Below, in pieces: positions 1-10,740 of a stretch of 64,000 bases of DNA (position 1 is the stretch's first letter; each line of letters begins with the position of its first letter). The notes under the pieces are model-generated. The model was not told the origin of the DNA. It worked only from the letters and a program-made list of their open reading frames with translations, and ran no database searches. The stretch comes from Artemisia argyi. Lineage: Eukaryota > Streptophyta > Magnoliopsida > Asterales > Asteraceae. The translations under genes were made by a program, and so were the position numbers. The DNA lies in NCBI GenBank assembly GCA_030686995.1, contig CM060697.1, positions 43,345,723-43,409,722 on the forward strand, in the 5' to 3' direction.

Positions 1-209
1 AATGAAGAAAAATAAAAATTCAAGCCAGCGGACTCCGCAGTTGGAAAAAACACGTGACCCCCAGAGGTAGAATCAACAAGATTCGACCCCTAGGTAGGCT
101 TCTGGGACAACCAGCGCACCTGGTCACTAAGAGGCGGGAACAACTCTACCTCTTCCAGTGGTAGAACAGCCTATAAGGACTACCCAAGCCACCACAGTGG
201 TTCCAAGCG
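1..209 (+). other. Tat element leader region
   Basis: This is the stretch before the open gag frame. The gag frame has stops at 162-164 and 174-176. No primer-binding site matching tRNA-Met or the Athila type is seen. It is probably untranslated leader, or decayed gag start. Confidence 0.4.
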
Positions 210-1859
210 TTGAGGAACTCCAGCACCCTCTTCAATACTCCTCACCAAACGGTACCTACAGTGGACAACACTGTACCACCGGGCGCGCCTAACCTAATGT
301 TGGGAAATTTTGTATCCCAAAATTATGAAACCCTAACTGCCCTCATGCAAGAAGAAGAAAGGAGAAGGTCGAGTACGATCCTACAAGCCCGACTCAATTA
401 TGGTCCTGAACGCGAATCATCACCACCGCGCCACCCACAAGGAAGACGCGCAGATAACGAAAAACGTACCACTATCCACGATAGGCTGGGTACGACATCT
501 GACTCACAATATTCAGAGGAATATGAAGACAGCGAGAGACGCAATAATGTTCATTCCAGACTTGGCAGTCGGGGGATACAAGACCGATTAGGACCTCAAC
601 ATTCACCAAGCGAAGGTTCCTCCAAGTCTGGGAGCAAGAGAATTCAGGACCGATTGGGGAGGAGAATATCCCCAAGTGAAAGCCCCTCAAGCTCTTCATC
701 TGAAGGAAGCCGGCGCAAGCACCGCAAAAGAAATTACTCTTCTTCCAGCGACTCCTCGGACAACAAGGATAGGGAAACAGGACACTGGAAGTCAAGAGGA
801 AGACGTCGCGAAGAAGAAAATGAAGACATGTCTCTTCCATGGCGTCGCCAGAAAGTTGATGCGTTTACAAGACGCATCAGCGATTACTCCGACCACAAAA
901 GGAGGCGCATGCCCACTAACGTGAAAACATATGATAGGACAGGTGATCCGGATGACCACCTAAAAGTTTTTGAATCGGCTGCTACTATCGAAAATTGGCC
1001 ACAACCTGTGTGGTGCCATATGTTTAATTCTACATTAGTAGGGAATGCGCGAACATGGTTTAGCAAACTCCCACGACGGAGCATCGGTGGGTTTGAAGAA
1101 TTACGGAAAGCATTCCGCTTAAATTTCACCCAAAGAAAGAAGTGCGCTAAAAACCCTGTTGAACTAGCCAGAGTAAAACAGCGCCAAGGAGAATCAACCA
1201 GCGCTTTTATGGAACGCTTTAAAGATGAGTGCATACATATCAAAGTGTGTCCCGAAATTCTAAAAATTTCAGGGTTCATGAATGGGATTAACAACCCAGA
1301 ACTCATTCGGAAGCTAAACGACAAGGTTCCCCAAACTTTCGATGAGCTAACAAAGCGCACAAGATCCTTCATACAAGGAGAAGCAGCCGCTGCGGACAGC
1401 AAAAAAGGCTACTCGAATTATTGGCAACAAGAACAGCCTAGGAGACAATCCAATGATCAGAATAACAACCGCAGCAGGAATTATTGCAGTGGACGAGATA
1501 ATGACAAGTATATCCCTCTCACATAAACTTCGAGGGAAATATTTGTTACAGAAGGAGCAAACTTCCCAAAGCCTCCGCCAATGCGTACCGTAGAGGACAA
1601 GCGCATAGGGAATGGATACTGCGAATATCATGGCCAGAAAGGCCATACAACCAACGAGTGTGTCCAGCTACGACAACTGATTGAAAAATTAGTAAGAGAA
1701 GGCAGAATGGACCACCTCGTAAAAAACATTAAAGAAGGAAAGGATAAACAAAGGAATGGGGGCAAGAAAGAACCTCCTAAAGACAAAGCTGACACCATAT
1801 ACATGATACAGTCATGGCAACGCAAGATAAAACAAAAAGTCAGTCAAAAATTCTCTCCA
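210..1859 (+). pseudogene. gag: Tat gag (capsid and zinc finger), broken
   Basis: Gag forms the virus-like particle and packages element RNA. The first 230 residues are Ser/Arg/Glu-rich with repeated short RLG-containing units (HDRLG, QDRLG). A capsid-like part follows, with ENWPQPVWCHMFNSTLVG and ARTWFSKLP, the plant gypsy retrotransposon gag motif. A zinc-finger-like CEYHGQKGHTTNEC lies near 1620-1660. A TAA at 1524-1526 interrupts the frame, and the same frame then continues without shift. The frame opens at a TTG near 210. The first in-frame ATG is near 297, and the true start is unclear because upstream stops lie at 162 and 174. The N-terminal low-complexity part is longer than in many gag proteins. 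Confidence 0.82.
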
Positions 1860-2330
1860 GAAAAAGAGATATCCTTCCTTACTCTAGCTGCGGACAACGC
1901 AGTACTAGAACCGCTAACTATTGAAATACATACGGGGGGACATGATATCCACCGCATGTACATCGATGGGGGAGCATCCACAGACATCCTATACGATCAT
2001 TGTTTCAAAAGGCTATGACCTGAGATCCAAAGCCAATTGATACCAGCTACAACGTCGCTGACTGGATTCACAGGAGAAAAGATTTGGCCTATGGGGTAAT
2101 TGCGCTTGCTAGTGGTTGTGGGTGATGAACAACACTCAACATCAACATGGATAAATTTCATGGTAATCAAGTCTCCCTCACCATACAATGGCATCATTGG
2201 GAGACCTGGAATATCATCCATGCGCGCTGTACCATCCACACCACATGGGATGCTCAAATTTCCAGTGGAAGGAGGAGTTGTTACCCTCTATAACAAAACG
2301 GTACCACCAAAAGAATGCAACGTAGTAACC
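1860..2330 (+). pseudogene. Tat aspartic protease, broken
   Basis: The retroelement protease cuts the Gag-Pol polyprotein. The active-site motif appears as IDGGAST near 1960, followed by DILY. The C-terminal part carries NGIIGRPGI near 2190, which corresponds to the usual ILGR-type protease motif. Two in-frame stops, TGA 2016-2018 and TAA 2097-2099, fall between them. Conserved Arg and Gln codons are expected there, so simple CGA to TGA and CAA to TAA changes explain both. The frame is the same as gag and RT. Confidence 0.78.
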
Positions 2331-3430
2331 AGTGAGGTGGAGAGTATTCCAGAACAGCGCACAAAAAAAACACCAAACTCAAAGGTCGCTATTCATCCCG
2401 ATTACCCAGAACAACAAATCTCGATTGGAGGATCCTTATTTGACAAAGGTAAAGCAGCTGTGTGCGCACTCTTGCAAAAGAACCTAGATATCTTCGCATG
2501 GGAACCAAAGCACATGACCGGAGTGCCACGCTCTATCACGAAGCACAAGCTACAAATCCGACAAGGATATCCCCCAATACGACAGAAGAATCGCGGCCAG
2601 GCCCCAGATCGTGCAAAAGCTATTCTGGAAGAGGTACACAAACTTGTAGACGCAGGCATCATGCGCGAAGTATACTATCACGACTGGCTTTCTAATCCAG
2701 TGATGGTAAAGAAGAGTGATGGCAGTTGGAGAATATGCGTGGACTTCACAGACCTTAACAAAGCATGTCCACAGGACTGCTATCCACTGCCAGAAATTGA
2801 CTGGAAGGTAGAATCCCTGTGCGGATATCCTTTTAAATGCTTCCTAGACGCATACAAAGGGTATCATCAAATCCAGATGGCAGTCGAGGATGAAGAAAAA
2901 ACAGCTTTCCACACCAGTCAAGGGGTCTATTGCTACACAAAAATTCCTTTTGGCCTAAAAAACGCAGGCGCAACATACCAACGATTGGTGGACACAGCTT
3001 TTGAGAAACAAGTAGGTCGAAACTTGGAGGTCTACGTTGACGACCTTGTCATCAAAAGCCACACATAGGATGAATTGGTGCGCGACATCGAGGAAACGTT
3101 CAAAACATTGGGACAAATAAACATGAAGTTAAATCCCAAGAAGTGCACCTTTGGCGCGACTGAAGGCATGTTCCTCAGATACTTAATAGAACCTGATGGA
3201 ATCAAGCCTTGCCCAGAAAAAACAAAAGCTGTTATTGATCTTCCCTCACCGCGCACACTCAAAGAAGTCCAGTCATTAAACGACAAATCACTCCCTCTCT
3301 TTAAAACACTCACAAAGTGTACTAAAAAGGGAGACTTTCGTTGGACTGAAGAAGCAGAAGAAGCTTTCCAGTAGCTGAAACAACATCTGGCATCACTCCC
3401 CAAACTTGTCGCACCAAGACCAGGGGAAGA
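2331..3430 (+). pseudogene. Tat reverse transcriptase, broken
   Basis: RT copies element RNA into DNA. Visible motifs in order are SDGSWRICVDFTDLNKACP, CFLDAYKGYHQI, TAFHTSQGVYCYTKIPFGLKN and the catalytic YVDD near 3033-3044, followed by thumb residues INMKLNPKKCTFG. Stops at TAG 3066-3068 and TAG 3372-3374 break the frame. Near 3277 the connection reads VQSLNDKSLPLFKTL. Related Tat proteins usually have about 15 more residues between VQSLN and KSLP, which suggests an in-frame internal deletion. The start and end of the domain are estimates. Confidence 0.85.
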
Positions 3431-4400
3431 GTTGATCATGTACTTATCTGCGACCCATGGAGCAGTTAGCGCAGTACTATTAACAGATAGGAACTCCGTC
3501 CAGACACTCATATACTTCGTAAGCAAAGCATTAAAGAAAACAGAGACTAACTACAGCGCCATGGAAAAGCTGGTCTTGGCTCTAGTATTTGCAGCTAAAA
3601 GACTACGCAGATACTTTCAGGCACACCCAATAGCCGTAATCACAGACCAGCCAATCAAACAAGTTATCTCTAAACCTGACGCATCAGGGCGGCTACAAAA
3701 GTGGAGTGTCTTGTTAAGCGAATATAACATCTCGTATAGACCACGCACTGCAATCAAGGGACAGATATTAGCTGATTTTATTGTTGAGAAGCCAGATACT
3801 GATAGTCCAACCTCAACAACCAAAACAGATCTACAGGAACCCTGGATTTTGTTCATAGATGGATCCTCATTAGTGGATGGATCAGGCGCAGGCCTTATCC
3901 TTACTAATCCAGAAGGTATGGAATTCACCTATGCACTGCGCTTCGAATTCATAGCCACAAACAATGAGGCAGAATACGAAGCCCTACTCGCCGGACTGCG
4001 TATTGCAATCCAAATGGGCGTACGCAACCTGGAGGCAAACGTAGATTCTAGGCTAGTCGCTAACCATGTGCTAGGTGAATATGAAGCCAAGGATGAACAC
4101 ATGATCCAATACCTGGATAAGACCAAGTCCTTAATTCAGAACTTTGATAGGTTCACAATAAAACAAGTACCTAGAGGAGACAACAGGAAAGCTGATGCGC
4201 TCAGCAAGATTGCATCCACAAGCTTTGCGCATTTATCAAAACAGGTATTGGTAGAAACCTTACAAAACAAGTCAATCTTGGAGATGGAAGTATCCACAGT
4301 GATAGAAGAACAAGATCCTACATGGATGACACCTATCATCGAATTCATTAGCAAAGGAGTCTTACCACAGGATCATAAGGACGCTCGAAGAGTGCGGCGC
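3431..4400 (+). pseudogene. Tat dual RNase H (Ty3-type plus archaeal-type)
   Basis: RNase H removes the RNA strand during reverse transcription. The first domain, about 3432-3780, has the Ty3-type ALKKTETNYSAMEKLVLALV and VITDQP. A second domain, about 3840-4230, has ILFIDGSSLVDGSGAG, NNEAEYEALLAGL and DALSKIAS. That is the archaeal-type RNase H acquired by Tat-lineage elements. The two sit in one open stretch (3432-4670), so this part of pol has no stop. This domain pair is the main reason for assigning the element to Tat. Confidence 0.85.
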
Positions 4401-5555
4401 ACAGTGCAGCGATTTGAACTACGGGACAACATTTTCTATCGACATTCTTTCTTGCAACCTTGGCTCCGATGTGTTGGACCTCTTCAAGCAGACTATGTAC
4501 TCCGAGAAATCCACGCTGGATCATGTAGCATGCACTCAGGGCCACGATCTGTTGTAGCGCGCGCTCTACGGTCGGGGTATTATTGGCCAACTATGCACCG
4601 CGACACACGCGATATGATAAAGAAATGCAGCAATTGCCAAGTACACAGGCCAATTCCGCGCCAACCATAACAAGAGCTAACACCCATTACCTCACCATGG
4701 CCATTCTACAAATGGGGCATTGACATCGCAGGACCTTTTCCAGTTGCAGCAGGAGGGTTAAAATTCCTCATCGTAGCCATAGACTACTTTACAAAGTGGA
4801 TTGAGGCAAGGGCAGTGGTGAGTATCACGGGCAACCAGGTCAAACGCTTTGTATGGGATAACATTGTCTGTCGCTTCGGACTTCGTGGAGAGATCATATC
4901 AGACAATGGGAAGCAGTTCTGCGACAACCCATTCAAATATTGTTACGCGCAATTGAGCATCACACAACACTTTGCTTCAGTAAAACACCCACAAACCAAT
5001 GGTTTAGTTGAGCGCGCAAATCGCAGTCTAGGTGAAGGAATAAAAGCGCGCCTTGACAGACATAAAGGAAAGTGGGTGGACGAGCTATCACATGTCTTAT
5101 GGGCGCATCGCACCACAATCAAAACCAGTACTGGAGACACACCATTCTCCCTTGTCTACGAAACAGAAGCCGTCATACCAGCTGAGATAGGAATGCCAAC
5201 TATACGAACAGCGGAGGTCAACGTCACAACAAATGACGAGGAGCGGCGCATAGACTTGGACTTACTGGAAGAAAGACGTGAACGCGCAGCTATACACGAA
5301 GCAAAGGCTAAGGCAAAAATGAAGAAGTATTATGATGCAAAGGTCAGACACACTTCTTTCATGCCAGGAGACTTTTTATACCGCGCCAATGACGCAAGCC
5401 AGGCAGAAGACACAGGCAAACTCGGACCCAAATGGGAAGGACCCTACGAGGTCACCGATGCGCTAGGCAATGGTACATACAGGTTGCGCGATATGGAAGG
5501 TCACGACCTAGCGCGCACCTGGAATATCTGCAACCTCAAAAGATGCTATCTTTAG
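4401..5555 (+). pseudogene. Tat integrase, broken by one stop
   Basis: Integrase inserts the cDNA into the genome. The HHCC zinc-binding part lies at about 4509-4650 (HAGSCSMHSGPR to CSNCQVH). The catalytic core shows Asp in WGIDIAGPFP, Asp in IISDNGKQF and Glu in TNGLVERANRSLGEG. The C-terminal part has GPKWEGPYEVTDALGNGTYRL. One TAA at 4668-4670 lies between the zinc part and the core, where Gln is expected (CAA to TAA). The frame otherwise runs to a terminator at about 5553-5555. Confidence 0.85.
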
Positions 5556-6203
5556 GAAAGGCTACGGCCCATAAATAGACAACTTTGCACTTTAGTACGT
5601 GCCCAATAATTGTTTGTTTTTTCTTTTCTTTCTTAGGAATTGTCTTCTACTTTTTCAAAAACTTGCAAGTATCAATAAAATGTTATAGTTTCTAGCTAAC
5701 TCCATAACGCATTTCACTTTATTGCGTACATTCTTATATATGCCAATATTGTTATATTGTATTTTTTTTTTTTTTTTTTTTTGCCTACATGGCGTGCATG
5801 CACTAATTAAGACCCACGAAGGCTTAAAGGATGAGTAAACCTACTAATTCACTCGTTGAGTAAGAGGGTTGCAAACCCATCAACATTGGATCACGCATCC
5901 TTGCTAAGCGCCTTACTTTTGATACGTTGAGGTAAGTTTCCCTTGCGCGTCCCACGAAGAATGTGCAAATATCAAGTACACTGTACAAAGGTTAGCAAAT
6001 AACGAGCCAAGACTCTTGGTCACATAATAAAACTTCGCAAACATTAATGCAAGTTTATTCTTATAATTTATCTTAAGTCACGCACTTAATTTAAACATAA
6101 AAGAGTATCTTATTTAGTCTTTTTACACAAAAAGATAACTACCATAACATACAAAAGATACACTTTGTTATTTATATAATAAACATACAAGTTACAAAAA
6201 AGC
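5556..6203. other. Tat spacer between pol and antisense gene
   Basis: No coding sequence is seen. It holds a T-tract at about 5762-5782 and is AT-rich toward the end of the antisense gene, so it probably contains the 3' untranslated regions of two convergent transcripts. Confidence 0.5.
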
Positions 6204-8786
6204 CTATACGCTATGGCGATGCTCAGGGTTATCTTCCGGTGCAGCGGAACTTCCTGCCTCTTGAAGCTTTCTCAAGAGCAATGCATCCTTAGGTGATACA
6301 GTCGTTACACTCACAGGAACCCCATCAGACCTGGGAATATGTGCAGCGCCTACACCGCATAAGACGGCCTTGCCCTTAATACCCTTTTTCTGGGCAGCTC
6401 TTTATGCGTGGCGCTCCAACACCTCCTTCAGAGGAATCTCCTTCTCAAGAGCAAATGGCTTCAGCATGTGGCGAGGCTACGCAAAAACAGGAACCTCCAA
6501 CAGCGACTCGTCAGGCTTGAGGAAGTAGTCCGGCTGCGCTTCTTCATCCTCCAAAATATGGTGCCCCAGGGTCAACCCTTCCATAAATACCTTTATGGGG
6601 TTATCCTGGTCGCGGTCCAACTGTGCAATATGAGGAAGCTCAAGAAGCTTCATCCCCTCCATGGCCTGCATCAGCTCGTCATACGCACTTGCGTTATATT
6701 CAGGCACCTCAGTCAGGGCCACGTTCAACGCCTTGGCCTCATGGAGCTCCTCCATAGCTTGCGCCCTTCCACGCTCCACATCGCACTGCACCACCTTTCC
6801 AAAGGTCTCCAACACCTCCGGAGACTCCAAGGTAGCCACAGCAGCCAAGCGCAGCCCATGACTGATCAACCACCTACATCAACAAGAACAACTTGCGTTA
6901 GAAGAAACATACCAACAAAGATAATAAGGCGACATTGCAGGAAAATATGTAAGGACGTACCTGTACACAGCTATGGTAGACATCAGATGAGGGTATAACT
7001 CCTCATCATATTCTATGCTCAGGCCACGCAGCTTCTCCTCCTGCACCTGAACAATCTTCTCCATACGCACTTTGAACTCAGCAATGTTCGCAAAGTTCTC
7101 CTCCTTCTTCTCCTCAAGATACCTTACCGCCAAGGTAAGGTTGGCCCTAAACTGATGAAGTTCCCCGCGCGCTTGCTGCAGCTCAGCCATCGTAGTCAAC
7201 TTCTCGTTCATGACCTTGTCTGAGTGCGCCTTGAAGGACCCCACCTCCGCCTGCGCTTCAGCTAGCTGCGCACGGAGGAGATCTATCTCCTCATTTTCTT
7301 GGGCAAGAGTGCTACTCTCCCCAACGTATCTCATCTTCAACTGAGCAACTAGCTCAGCTTGACGCTCAGCAGTAGCAGCCAACTCCACAAACAACTGCTG
7401 CGCAGATACGTCCTCATCCACCTTCACTCCCTCCTACTTGTTTTCATTCTGAGGAGGGACCACAGTCTCCACAAAGGCCGCACCATCCTTCGCAGCATCA
7501 TCACTGCATATGATTAATGAAGACAGTTAGCGCATTAACGACAAGTAATAACCAAATATAAAGTACGAGGAAGATCACATACAGAAACTGAGAGGCCTTT
7601 GCAGCCTCCTTATCCATACCAGAAGCGGATGTGTCCTCCTCCGCGGATGACTCTGCATCCCCGATGAGATGGCGCCTCCTCTTGGAAGTACCACTGCCAC
7701 CAGCCTCTCCTTTGCACTTTAAATTCAGCGCTATTACCTCAGGCTTCAGTATCTCTACGCTGTCAGAAGATTCAGCTTGCACCTCCTCCACATGCGCAAT
7801 CTCCACAGTCGGCGCCACGCTCTGTACGGGCGTCACAAGGAGAGGTGGCGAATCTTCATGGCCAACTGGCCCCAATACGGTCAGATGACCCGCAGTCGCT
7901 TCTAATAGCGGTTGCTCGTTCTCCCTCAGAGGACGCACACCGACAGTCACCTGCTTCAGCTTCTCCAACTTTACCACTGCAAACAAATCCATCTCTGCGA
8001 AACACAGGACAAACAACAAAAAAGAGATTAGTTATTAAAAGCGCGTATACAGAAAAACTTACATTATTGGAAATGAACAATAAAAAGGGATGAACACCCA
8101 CCCCGGTCTTCCTCATCAATGAAGGTTGCCACCTCGTCAGCACCCCCAAAATAGCTACGACTCAACCCCACATGCACCAAAAACTCCTCAGGATAAGGGT
8201 TAATGGGGATGCGGTTGGCATCAATGGTCTGCGCATCTACCAAACTATATGAACCGGGTACGGGGGGCCCATCCCTCGGTAACGTGTCTTGAGTATAAAA
8301 CTCAAATGGCGATGGAAACACCACATCATCCACCCAGAAAAAATACTCCCTCTAATGCCTCAGGGAATCTACCTTCTCGGTATAGCACTGAAGGCTCCCC
8401 GCGCGCTTCGCGAAGGATACCCATCCATGGGACCACGTTGTGTGGTAAAACGCGCGGAATAGGTCAACGGTCGGTTCTATCGCAAGTAAACGACAGTTTA
8501 CTTCCAAATTTGATACCTTTGCCGCACCTATACAGTGCAACTGTGAGATATGAAGGCGATAGAAATTGAGCACATTGCTCAAGAAAAAGGATATTGGTAC
8601 GCGATAATTAGCGTACTCAAAAAGGCGCGTGTATAGCCCTATCTTCCCTTCGGGGAAATCGGCTATACACGCATCGACATCGGGAGCCTCTGGATGCACA
8701 TCCAGAGGAATGAAATAATCAGATGAAAACTGACGAACATCGTCCTCATTCATCGCAGAGCGAAACTCATCCAACTGAGCAACCAT
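6204..8786 (-). pseudogene. Tat antisense gene (putative gypsy-type transposon, Transposase_28-like), four exons
   Basis: This is the extra antisense ORF known in many Tat elements; its function is unknown. The ATG at 8786 begins MVAQLDEFRS, and YFIPLDVHPEAPD and FYRLHISQLH follow. These resemble the plant putative gypsy-type transposon domain. Exon 1 runs from 8786 to about 8100, with an in-frame TAG at 8352-8354. Intron 1 ends at TTTCGCAG near 7997. Exon 2 ends near 7579 at GTATGT, and intron 2 ends at ATGCAG near 7500. Exon 3 is a coiled-coil-like Glu/Gln-rich stretch with a TAG near 7435, ending at CAG/GTACGT near 6960. Exon 4 starts after GATGTAG near 6874. TAG 6477-6479 and a TAA near 6404 interrupt it before the final TAG at 6204-6206. 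Splice sites are inferred by eye from frame continuity. Confidence 0.7.
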
Positions 8787-8925
8787 TTTTTAAAAGATAT
8801 ACTAAGAAATGCACGCTCAATTACCTAATGAGACAGCTAATTTATTTGATAAAACGCTTTGAAGAAATGTGCAATGGTGAATGTATGTTTTTACTGTGTG
8901 TTTTTGGTAAATGGAGGCGGTGACT

Positions 8926-8935
8926 CTTATATAAG
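8926..8935 (-). promoter_or_regulatory. TATA box of the Tat antisense gene
   Basis: CTTATATAAG lies about 140 nt upstream of the antisense ATG at 8786 and reads as a TATA box on the minus strand. It is palindromic, so orientation comes only from its position before the gene. Confidence 0.5.
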
Positions 8936-9207
8936 CAATCAGAAAACCCTAGATGAAGGCCACGTGGATCCCACTTATAAAACGTGTGGCTAGAATCCGA
9001 AACGGTACATGCACTTTTTCCCGTTTTTCGAGGGACACGTAGACACAACCCCCGATTTTTGAGGCATTTCTTTGAAATATCTAGGACTAGATACATAGTT
9101 CTCAATATTGGGCAGCAATATTCAAAATTTCTCTCGCCACGCTTACCGCTGTTCTGACTAGTCTAGCATCCGCGGCTACGAGTCGCGCACACTCGACTGG
9201 GGGGACA
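8936..9207. other. Region between antisense promoter and 3' LTR, with PPT
   Basis: No coding sequence. The polypurine tract that primes plus-strand DNA synthesis is the G-rich ACTGGGGGGACA at about 9196-9207, directly before the LTR. Minus-strand regulatory DNA for the antisense gene would also lie here. Confidence 0.5.
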
Positions 9208-9460
9208 TGAAGACGTATAGTCTATATATAGGCCACGAGCCCAAATGATAAACATTACTAAGGCCCAACAACCACCACCGGTGGGCTATTATAACTTGGG
9301 CCGCATTACTAATGGGATTGGGCTCACGCAGACCCAAGCCCAACTAAACTATATACGGTATAGATAATGATCTTCTATCTATGGAATAGATATCCTTAAC
9401 CAGGATAAGCACCACGTGTGCGAAATGTAAGGAGCATGAAACCTACAAGGATTCTGCGCC

Positions 9461-9468
9461 TATATAAG
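9461..9468 (+). promoter_or_regulatory. TATA box of the Tat LTR
   Basis: TATATAAG in the context GCGCC-TATATAAGG, about 250 bp into the LTR, is the likely core promoter for the element's own transcript. Confidence 0.55.
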
Positions 9469-9562
9469 GAAAGACATAATTCTCATTAAAGGTACGATTC
9501 ACAAACCCTAAAACTCTTTACGAGAACCCTAAACCGATTACTTACTCTCACGCCGGAGGATA

Positions 9563-9585
9563 ATCGTGGGAGACAATCCCACGAT
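9563..9585 (+). repeat. Perfect 9-bp hairpin in the Tat LTR
   Basis: The arms ATCGTGGGA (9563-9571) and TCCCACGAT (9577-9585) pair perfectly around GACAA. They lie about 100 nt downstream of the TATA box, so they would be in the R or U5 part of the transcript. Confidence 0.7.
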
Positions 9586-9660
9586 AAGCCTAACGGTGTT
9601 TGTTTATTTTCTTAGTGCGCAGGTTTCAAGCATTAAGAAGCGAATTGGTACGAGAGCAAG

Positions 9661-9911
9661 AGCCCAAACTAGGAACGCCCAACTTTTGTATCAATAGTAG
9701 TACCATATGCATTATTAAAAATCATGTGCAACGTACTAAAACTAAACATATTGAAATTAGACATCATTTTATCAGAGATTGTTTTGAGAAAAAACTTATT
9801 AATGTTGTCAAAATTCATACTGATGACAACTATGTTGATTTATTAACAAAAGGGCTTGATGTGGGTAGGTTTCAATACTTGGTAACAGGTATTGGAATGC
9901 TAAATCCATAA
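9661..9911 (+). pseudogene. Copia RNase H C-terminal fragment
   Basis: Translation gives NFCINSSTICIIKNHVQ, then TKTKHIEIRHHFIRD and DLLTKGLDVGRFQYL. This matches the end of copia RNase H, usually [24 protein letters not shown]. The catalytic Asp before Asn-Ser is Ile here (ATC where GAC/GAT is expected). All upstream RNase H and RT sequence is missing. Confidence 0.8.
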
Positions 9912-10205
9912 CTCTTTGATGTCTAATAATTTTCAGTGTTGCAGGATAGTTTTTAGGTACTAATATTGTTTGTATATGTTTGTATGGTTTTCTACTAACT
10001 TGTATGCAGAGGAATTAAAGTACAGTGGAAACCATGATACAACAGTGGAAAGATTTCCTCTCTCAGTGACGAAAGGAAAACATAAAAGTACTTTTATTAA
10101 TTCATTCATGAGGAAACAAAGTACTTCCATTCAGAGAGTCAAGACACAAATAGAACATCACAAAACACAAGGATAAACAACCTATCACCTAAACCTTCAA
10201 ACCAG

Positions 10206-10661
10206 CTACTCCATGGGTTTCTTCCCTTTACCCTCATAATCATACTTGCCCTTAGAAGCATTATTTCTCTTGTCATCAAAAGAAAGTTGCTTTCTTGGAC
10301 AAGCAAGGCCCAACACTTGCTTGGGAGGCTTTGGTAATTGTGAAGGCTTCTCAACAGCAGGCCACTTCATGTTGACTATGGCTGACTCCAAAGCTGTAGT
10401 AAGGGCTCTTGGAAGTTCCTTGGACAAGGTGTAGGTTGGATCATCATCATCAGAGGAAGAACTTGAATAAAACTCAAGAGATGGAGTAGGAGCAGCTGAA
10501 ATCTTCTTGTTAGGCTTCATGTTGGAGGATGTAGCTGTTGCAGCACTTAGAGGAAAATAATCACTCCATCCAGCTGAAGGTTCTTCTGAGTCAGAGCAAT
10601 AACTGATTTCCTCATCAGAGGAATCATCTGATGAGATGTAGATCAATGGAAACCAGCTCAT
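10206..10661 (-). CDS. Antisense ORF in SIRE1, acidic Ser/Asp-rich protein of 151 aa
   Basis: I do not recognise a family. The protein starts MSWFPLIYISSDDSSDEE. It has two acidic Ser/Asp runs (about residues 10-30 and 68-76), a Pro/Lys-rich middle and a basic tail (KGKYDYEGKGKKPME). It is complete from ATG at 10661 to stop at 10206. A TATA box lies about 70 nt upstream on the same strand, so it looks like a compact gene rather than a chance frame. No signal peptide or membrane segment is visible. It occupies the spacer between pol and the env-like ORF, and no equivalent ORF is obvious at that place in SIRE2. Confidence 0.5.
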   Translation of the reverse strand: MSWFPLIYISSDDSSDEEISYCSDSEEPSAGWSDYFPLSAATATSSNMKPNKKISAAPTPSLEFYSSSSSDDDDPTYTLSKELPRALTTALESAIVNMKWPAVEKPSQLPKPPKQVLGLACPRKQLSFDDKRNNASKGKYDYEGKGKKPME

Positions 10662-10728
10662 GATGTTTTGTAGGGTTTGTGATATTGAAGAGTAGTTTTG
10701 ATGAAAACTAAAGTGTTTTTAAGCCCCC

Positions 10729-10735
10729 TTTTATA
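10729..10735 (-). promoter_or_regulatory. TATA box for the SIRE1 antisense ORF
   Basis: TATAAAA on the minus strand, in the context GCT-TATAAAA-GGGGG, lies about 70 nt upstream of the ATG at 10661. That spacing suits a short 5' leader. Confidence 0.5.
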
Positions 10736-10740
10736 AGCAA

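Larger units (their letters stand above)
1..9630 (+). mobile_element. Ty3/gypsy Tat-lineage LTR retrotransposon, lacking its 5' LTR
   Basis: The domain order is gag, zinc finger, protease, RT, RNase H, a second archaeal-type RNase H, integrase, a minus-strand extra gene, then a 3' LTR. The second RNase H and the antisense gene between pol and the 3' LTR are known marks of the Tat/Retand group of plant Ty3/gypsy elements. No 5' LTR or primer-binding site is visible at the left edge, so the element continues outside or is cut there. Six in-frame stops break gag-pol, so it is not autonomous. The right end near 9630 is approximate, and a SIRE-type pol tail follows directly. The Tat element may therefore have inserted into that element, but I could not test a target duplication because the left end is missing. 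Confidence 0.88.
9208..9630 (+). repeat. Tat 3' LTR (end approximate)
   Basis: It starts with TGAAGACG right after the polypurine tract. It carries a TATA box at 9461-9468 and a hairpin in the presumed R/U5. The 3' end is placed near a CA before recognisable SIRE-type pol sequence. Without a second LTR copy in the window the end cannot be proven. Confidence 0.55.

Noticed and set aside
1..60. 5' LTR end or primer-binding site of the Tat element at the left edge
   Set aside because: No match to the 3' LTR end near 9600-9630 and no TGG-type primer site.
884..1402. A 172-codon minus-strand frame inside Tat gag
   Set aside because: It lies opposite the recognisable gag domain and shows no domain of its own.
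6408..6998. A 196-codon plus-strand frame
   Set aside because: It is the shadow of exons 3 and 4 of the minus-strand Tat antisense gene, whose minus-strand frame fits known family motifs better.
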